A DNA stretch of 64,000 nt, from NCBI GenBank assembly GCA_004212735.1, contig SHBD01000009.1, positions 36,522 through 100,521 on the forward strand, written 5' to 3'. Source of the stretch: SAR116 cluster bacterium (lineage in GTDB: Bacteria; Pseudomonadota; Alphaproteobacteria; Puniceispirillales; Puniceispirillaceae). A model generated the notes under the pieces. It was not told the DNA's origin, made no database searches, and worked only from the letters and a program-made list of their open reading frames with translations. Positions 60,963 to 64,000 of the stretch are shown piece after piece. Position 1 is the stretch's first letter. The number at the start of each line of letters is the position of its first letter. A program made the translations under genes and the position numbers.

Positions 60963-61730
60963 TCAGCCACCAGCGTAGGTGGCCACGAGTGAACCCACAG
61001 TCATGGCCCACCCATCAACAAGAACGAAAAGAAGAAGTTTGAAGGGCAGCGAGACCAGCATCGGGCTTAGCATCATCATACCCAGAGACATCAGAATAGA
61101 GGCGATCACCATGTCGATCACAAGGAACGGCAGGAACAAGAGAAAGCCAATCTGGAAGGCGGTTTTCAACTCGGAGGTGATGAAAGCCGGCAACAGCACT
61201 GTCAGCGGTACATCCTCGGGCGAAGCGTAAGGCTCGTCACCTGCCATCTCGGTAAACATCACAAGGTCATTTACCCGGGTGTTGTTGACCAGAAAATCCT
61301 TCATCACATTGGCACCATTGACCAGCGCCAGATCCGCCGGCATCAGCCCATCAAGATAGGGCGTGATCACCGTGCTGTTCATTTCCGTAAAGGTTGGCGC
61401 CATGATGAACATCGTCAGGAACAGTGCAATCGCCACCAAAACCTGATTTGGCGGTGTCTGCTGGGTTCCCATTGCCTGACGCAGAATTGACAGAACAATG
61501 ATGATGCGGGTGAAGGAGGTCATGCCAAGAACAAGCGACGGCAACACCGTCAAACCCGTCATCAGCGCCAGAATCTGTAGTGACAGCGAATAGGTGGAAC
61601 CACCATCGGCACCGCTGGCAACATTGAATGCTGGAATACCGGCGGCCATGTTTTGCGCCAGAGCAGGATCTGCAACAAGACATGTCAGCAGTGCAAGACC
61701 TGCCAGTGTGGGAAAGAAAAAACGGGTCAT
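60963..61730 (-). CDS. fliP: Flagellar export-gate protein FliP
   Basis: The main pore subunit: cleavable signal peptide (MTRFFFPTLAGLALLTCLVA), periplasmic piece, then the FliP signature segments LTVLPSLVLGMTSFTRIIIV and QTPPNQVLVAIALFLTMFIM, and LPAFITSELKTAFQIGFLL. At 255 aa it is standard. The start overlaps the fliO-like stop by four bases. Confidence 0.96.
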   Translation of the reverse strand: MTRFFFPTLAGLALLTCLVADPALAQNMAAGIPAFNVASGADGGSTYSLSLQILALMTGLTVLPSLVLGMTSFTRIIIVLSILRQAMGTQQTPPNQVLVAIALFLTMFIMAPTFTEMNSTVITPYLDGLMPADLALVNGANVMKDFLVNNTRVNDLVMFTEMAGDEPYASPEDVPLTVLLPAFITSELKTAFQIGFLLFLPFLVIDMVIASILMSLGMMMLSPMLVSLPFKLLLFVLVDGWAMTVGSLVATYAGG

Positions 61731-62221
61731 TTGCCAAGCCCCAGAGATGGGTTGCGGCGGCGCGCCTCAGCAATGGCATTGGCGATCTGGTCGACATTCG
61801 CCGAGCTGCGCTGCGGATCGGAAGAGGATGCGGCGGTGGGGGTGGCACTGGCAGTCCTGGAGGCTGGCTGCCGTGATGCTGTTTGCGTTGCTGTTCTTGA
61901 CGCTGTTCTTGACGTGGGCTTCTGGATATCCATCAGCGTCATCGGCGCATCAGCACCGCCGGTGCCATTGACACTTACAACAGTCGCCGCATGGCCCTTG
62001 CCGGCATGGATCATGAAGGTCTGACCATCAACTTCGACAAGATGCAGCCGCTGGTGGGGTGTCAGTGCCATATCCTCGACATGACGCATGCGCTTGGTGC
62101 GGTGGATATGTTTGGACAATCCCCCACGAAAGCGGCGAACAAAGAACAACGCCACCATCAACAGCAGCAGAAACGCCACCATGATAATGATTTGATAGGG
62201 CTGGATCGCATCCACAGGCAT
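61727..62221 (-). CDS. fliO: FliO-like flagellar assembly protein
   Basis: A 164-aa bitopic protein: one N-terminal span (IIIMVAFLLLLMVALFFVRR), a small FliO-type domain (MRHVEDMALTPHQRLHLVEV and FMIHAGKGHAATVVSV) and a Ser/Thr/Arg tail with repeated SRTA words that come from a 12-bp DNA duplication. FliO helps build the FliP ring. It is named by position and domain layout; FliO is poorly conserved. Start ATG 62221 has GGAG upstream. Confidence 0.85.
   Translation of the reverse strand: MPVDAIQPYQIIIMVAFLLLLMVALFFVRRFRGGLSKHIHRTKRMRHVEDMALTPHQRLHLVEVDGQTFMIHAGKGHAATVVSVNGTGGADAPMTLMDIQKPTSRTASRTATQTASRQPASRTASATPTAASSSDPQRSSANVDQIANAIAEARRRNPSLGLGK
61890..61913 (+). repeat. 2 x 12-bp repeat in the fliO tail
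   Basis: GCTGTTCTTGAC is repeated directly, with a diverged earlier copy, inside the low-complexity C-terminal coding part of fliO (read on the plus strand). Confidence 0.85.
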
Positions 62222-62429
62222 TGGAAACTCCGTCACAAGAACTCGTGACCAATGCAAGGCAAGGGGCGTGCCAGCAATGGCCCGTCCCTTAGAAAAATTT
62301 TCAGATATTTGTTTTTAAATGATTTTTTTAGTCACTTTTTAGCAACTCATCGAGATTTTGGTGGGCCCAGCACAAAACCCCTCGAGGAACGGGCCGCCGC
62401 AGCCAGCCAGACGTCGGAAAAATGACAGT

Positions 62430-62753
62430 CTAGATTGACTCGACCCGGTCCTCAGGTGCGACAATTTCAGAAAAGCGGACACCGAAGCGCTCGCCAACCA
62501 TAACAACCTCACCCTTGGCGATCATCGTGCCATTCGCCAGAATGTCCAGCGGGTCACCAGCAAGACGGTCCAGCTCGATCACCGACCCTTCATTAAGCCG
62601 CAACAGGTCACGGATCTTGATCTCCGCGCTGCCAACCTCGACAGTTAGAACAACGTCGATATTTTCCAGCAGACGCATGTTGTCCATGCTGATCCGCTCT
62701 GAGTCCGGATGCATTTCCCCTGCGCCTACATCTGCTTCCGTATCTTCAGCCAT
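62430..62753 (-). CDS. fliN: Flagellar C-ring protein FliN
   Basis: A 107-aa C-ring (switch) subunit: LLENIDVVLTVEVGSAEIKI, LLRLNEGSVIELDRLAGDP, ILANGTMIAKGEVVMVGERF and GVRFSEIV constitute a full SpoA domain. AAGGAAG precedes ATG 62753. It is followed by a 208-base AT-rich gap before fliO, the only sizeable break in the operon. Confidence 0.95.
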   Translation of the reverse strand: MAEDTEADVGAGEMHPDSERISMDNMRLLENIDVVLTVEVGSAEIKIRDLLRLNEGSVIELDRLAGDPLDILANGTMIAKGEVVMVGERFGVRFSEIVAPEDRVESI

Positions 62754-62848
62754 CGGTCTTCCTTTCCATTCCACCCCCGTCCTCACGGGTGCTTTCCTGT
62801 CATTCTTAAACGGCCAGCCGTCTTATCACGACATTTTCCATGTACTTT

Positions 62849-63820
62849 CTATTCGATGCGGCGTTCCGTCAGGCTGATTGCCGCCTGACCACCAACTTCA
62901 CCAAGTTCACCATTATAGAATGGCAGCTTTTCAATCAGAATTTCGACACCCTCACCAATGTCGATGGGAAACACATCGCCTTCCTTGAGATGGATGAGTT
63001 TGTTCATCGAAACTGTCGGCTCGCTCAGACGGGCGGTCAGGCTCAGGGGAACCTCCAGAACCGCACGCTCCATCCTGTCACGCCAGGATTTGTCATCATT
63101 CGCCTTGTCAGTCTGCACGCGCGAACGAAGCAGCGAGGCAATGGGTTTGAGTGTCTGCAACGGGTAGATGATGTCGAAACTGGCGGCATCAATATCGGGT
63201 AACTGCACAACAAAGGAGCAGATGATTACAAGGTCACTGCCATCAACGAAGGAGGCAAATTGCGGATTCACCTCGCGGCTGCTGTATTGAATGCTGATTT
63301 CCATCAGATCCCGCCAGGCGACCTCAAGTGTGTCGTTCAGGCCGGAGCTGATGATCTCGATGATGCGCTCTTCTGTTGCGGTGAATTCGGACCGCGCGGT
63401 CGCCAGTGGCTTGATCTTGCCACCGTAATAGGCGTTGGTCAGCACCGAGATGAAGGTTGGTGAGAGCACGATAAGCATGCTGCCCCGCAGCTCTTCAATC
63501 CGGCTGATGTTCAGGCTCATGAAATTCTCGATACCCGCGGTGTATTCATCAAAGGTCTTGACCTCTGGTGGGAAAGACGAAATGCGGGGTTGGATACGCA
63601 GCATCGGCAGAAACACCTGCCGCGCCATCCGGGCAAAGCGTTCATTGATCATGCGTAGCGCGTAGTAATCGCCAAGCAGCGACAGATCGTCCGAGCCAAA
63701 CTGAAAAGGCCGGACGTCCTTGTCCTCGGCAGACGTCGCAGCGCTATCGCCGCCATCCTCGCCCAACCCCTCGATTAGCGCGTTGACCTCATCACTGCTC
63801 AATTTACGCGTTGATGCCAC
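62849..63820 (-). CDS. fliM: Flagellar switch protein FliM
   Basis: A 323-aa switch protein. The N-terminus has LSSDEVNALIEGLGE in place of the typical LSQDEIDALL CheY-binding peptide, followed by the middle CheC-like domain (SLNISRIEELRGSMLIVLSP, YYGGK) and a C-terminal SpoA domain (LSEPTVSMNKLIHLKEGDVF). The standard GGxG motif is represented by DDLSLLGDYYALRMINERF. It follows fliL by about 69 bases. Confidence 0.95.
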   Translation of the reverse strand: MASTRKLSSDEVNALIEGLGEDGGDSAATSAEDKDVRPFQFGSDDLSLLGDYYALRMINERFARMARQVFLPMLRIQPRISSFPPEVKTFDEYTAGIENFMSLNISRIEELRGSMLIVLSPTFISVLTNAYYGGKIKPLATARSEFTATEERIIEIISSGLNDTLEVAWRDLMEISIQYSSREVNPQFASFVDGSDLVIICSFVVQLPDIDAASFDIIYPLQTLKPIASLLRSRVQTDKANDDKSWRDRMERAVLEVPLSLTARLSEPTVSMNKLIHLKEGDVFPIDIGEGVEILIEKLPFYNGELGEVGGQAAISLTERRIE

Positions 63821-63889
63821 AATGCCACCTTTTCATACCCAAATTTTCACCTGATCCGGCAGCCAGCCAAACAGCCAGCACGCCCAACC

Positions 63890-64000
63890 CTATTGCAACA
63901 CAAATGAGGTGAAATGAACCTCTTCCACACCACCAAAGCCTTCCAAATCCTCCAGCTTCACATTCAACCCAACCCGCAAAGCAGCGGCAAGAGCATCACG
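63890..64000 (-). CDS. fliL: FliL, C-terminal end (partial)
   Basis: The last 36 codons of a gene that continues beyond the window: RDALAAALRVGLNVKLEDLE then GFGGVEEVHFTSFVLQ and TAG at 63890-63892. The ending is typical of FliL, the stator-associated flagellar protein, and its position directly before fliM supports this. Confidence 0.85.
   Translation of the reverse strand, partial: RDALAAALRVGLNVKLEDLEGFGGVEEVHFTSFVLQ

Noticed and set aside
1..64000. tRNA or rRNA genes, insertion sequences, prophage
   Set aside because: No cloverleaf-like segment, rRNA signature, transposase or phage gene could be recognised by reading; a tRNAscan or Infernal run would be the decisive check.

Overview
The window is a chromosomal segment of a marine-type alphaproteobacterium, most likely of the SAR116 / Puniceispirillales kind (an inference from gene order and content, with no rRNA to confirm it). 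Pointers are the cluster lgt - NDUFAF7-type methyltransferase - pgeF - prs - rplY - pth - ychF, the petABC cytochrome bc1 operon, uvrC - pgsA - molybdopterin genes, a DmdA-like DMSP demethylase and a PomAB-like (sodium-type) flagellar stator. I see no rRNA, tRNA, CRISPR array, insertion sequence or prophage. Coding density is high and operons are tight, with many 4-bp start/stop overlaps.

Layout. 0-9.3 kb: a lipoprotein, uvrB, a 0.8-kb gap with DnaA-box-like sites, uvrC, pgsA, then mobB-moeA-moaD-moaE. 9.3-13 kb: ilvE, divergent from a MarR regulator, a 41-codon glycine-rich ORF, an OmpR-type response regulator and a sensor kinase (petP/petR-like). 13-16.3 kb: CsaA-like protein, TetR regulator, proC, YbjN and UbiK, all on the minus strand. 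16.5-23.3 kb: the lgt-to-ychF housekeeping block. 23.5-30.1 kb (minus): petABC, hemF, cca, DUF6111, NUDIX and DUF1285. 30.3-38 kb: an unknown protein, a cysteine-less ArsR regulator, TauE/SafE exporter with its TIGR02186 partner, Usp, cyclophilin, RarD, a cold-shock gene and the DmdA-like gene. 38-44.6 kb: threonine aldolase, ferredoxin reductase, aldehyde dehydrogenase, HAD phosphatase, GST and LysR regulator.

44.6-51 kb is the first accessory-looking zone: three tandem bactofilins divergent from a tail-anchored protein and an M23 endopeptidase, then a lipoprotein, a small helical protein, a voltage-gated K+ channel, two stand-alone cNMP-binding-fold proteins and a 66-aa protein with an operator-like leader. 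rpoN follows on the minus strand. From 54 to 64 kb lies flagellar material: motAB behind a recognisable sigma-54 promoter, and on the minus strand fliL(partial)-fliM-fliN-fliO-fliP-fliQ-fliR-flhB. flhB runs straight into a translationally coupled series of uncharacterised genes (2-TM protein, four-cysteine protein, TM/coiled-coil protein, PDZ-like membrane protein). This flhB tail is my best candidate for an undescribed functional module.

A second theme crosses the whole window: short perfect or near-perfect tandem duplications (units of 9-30 bp) sit at the extreme 5' or 3' ends of genes or just past stop codons in at least a dozen places, adding low-complexity tails to proteins such as UvrB, UvrC and the DUF6111 protein.
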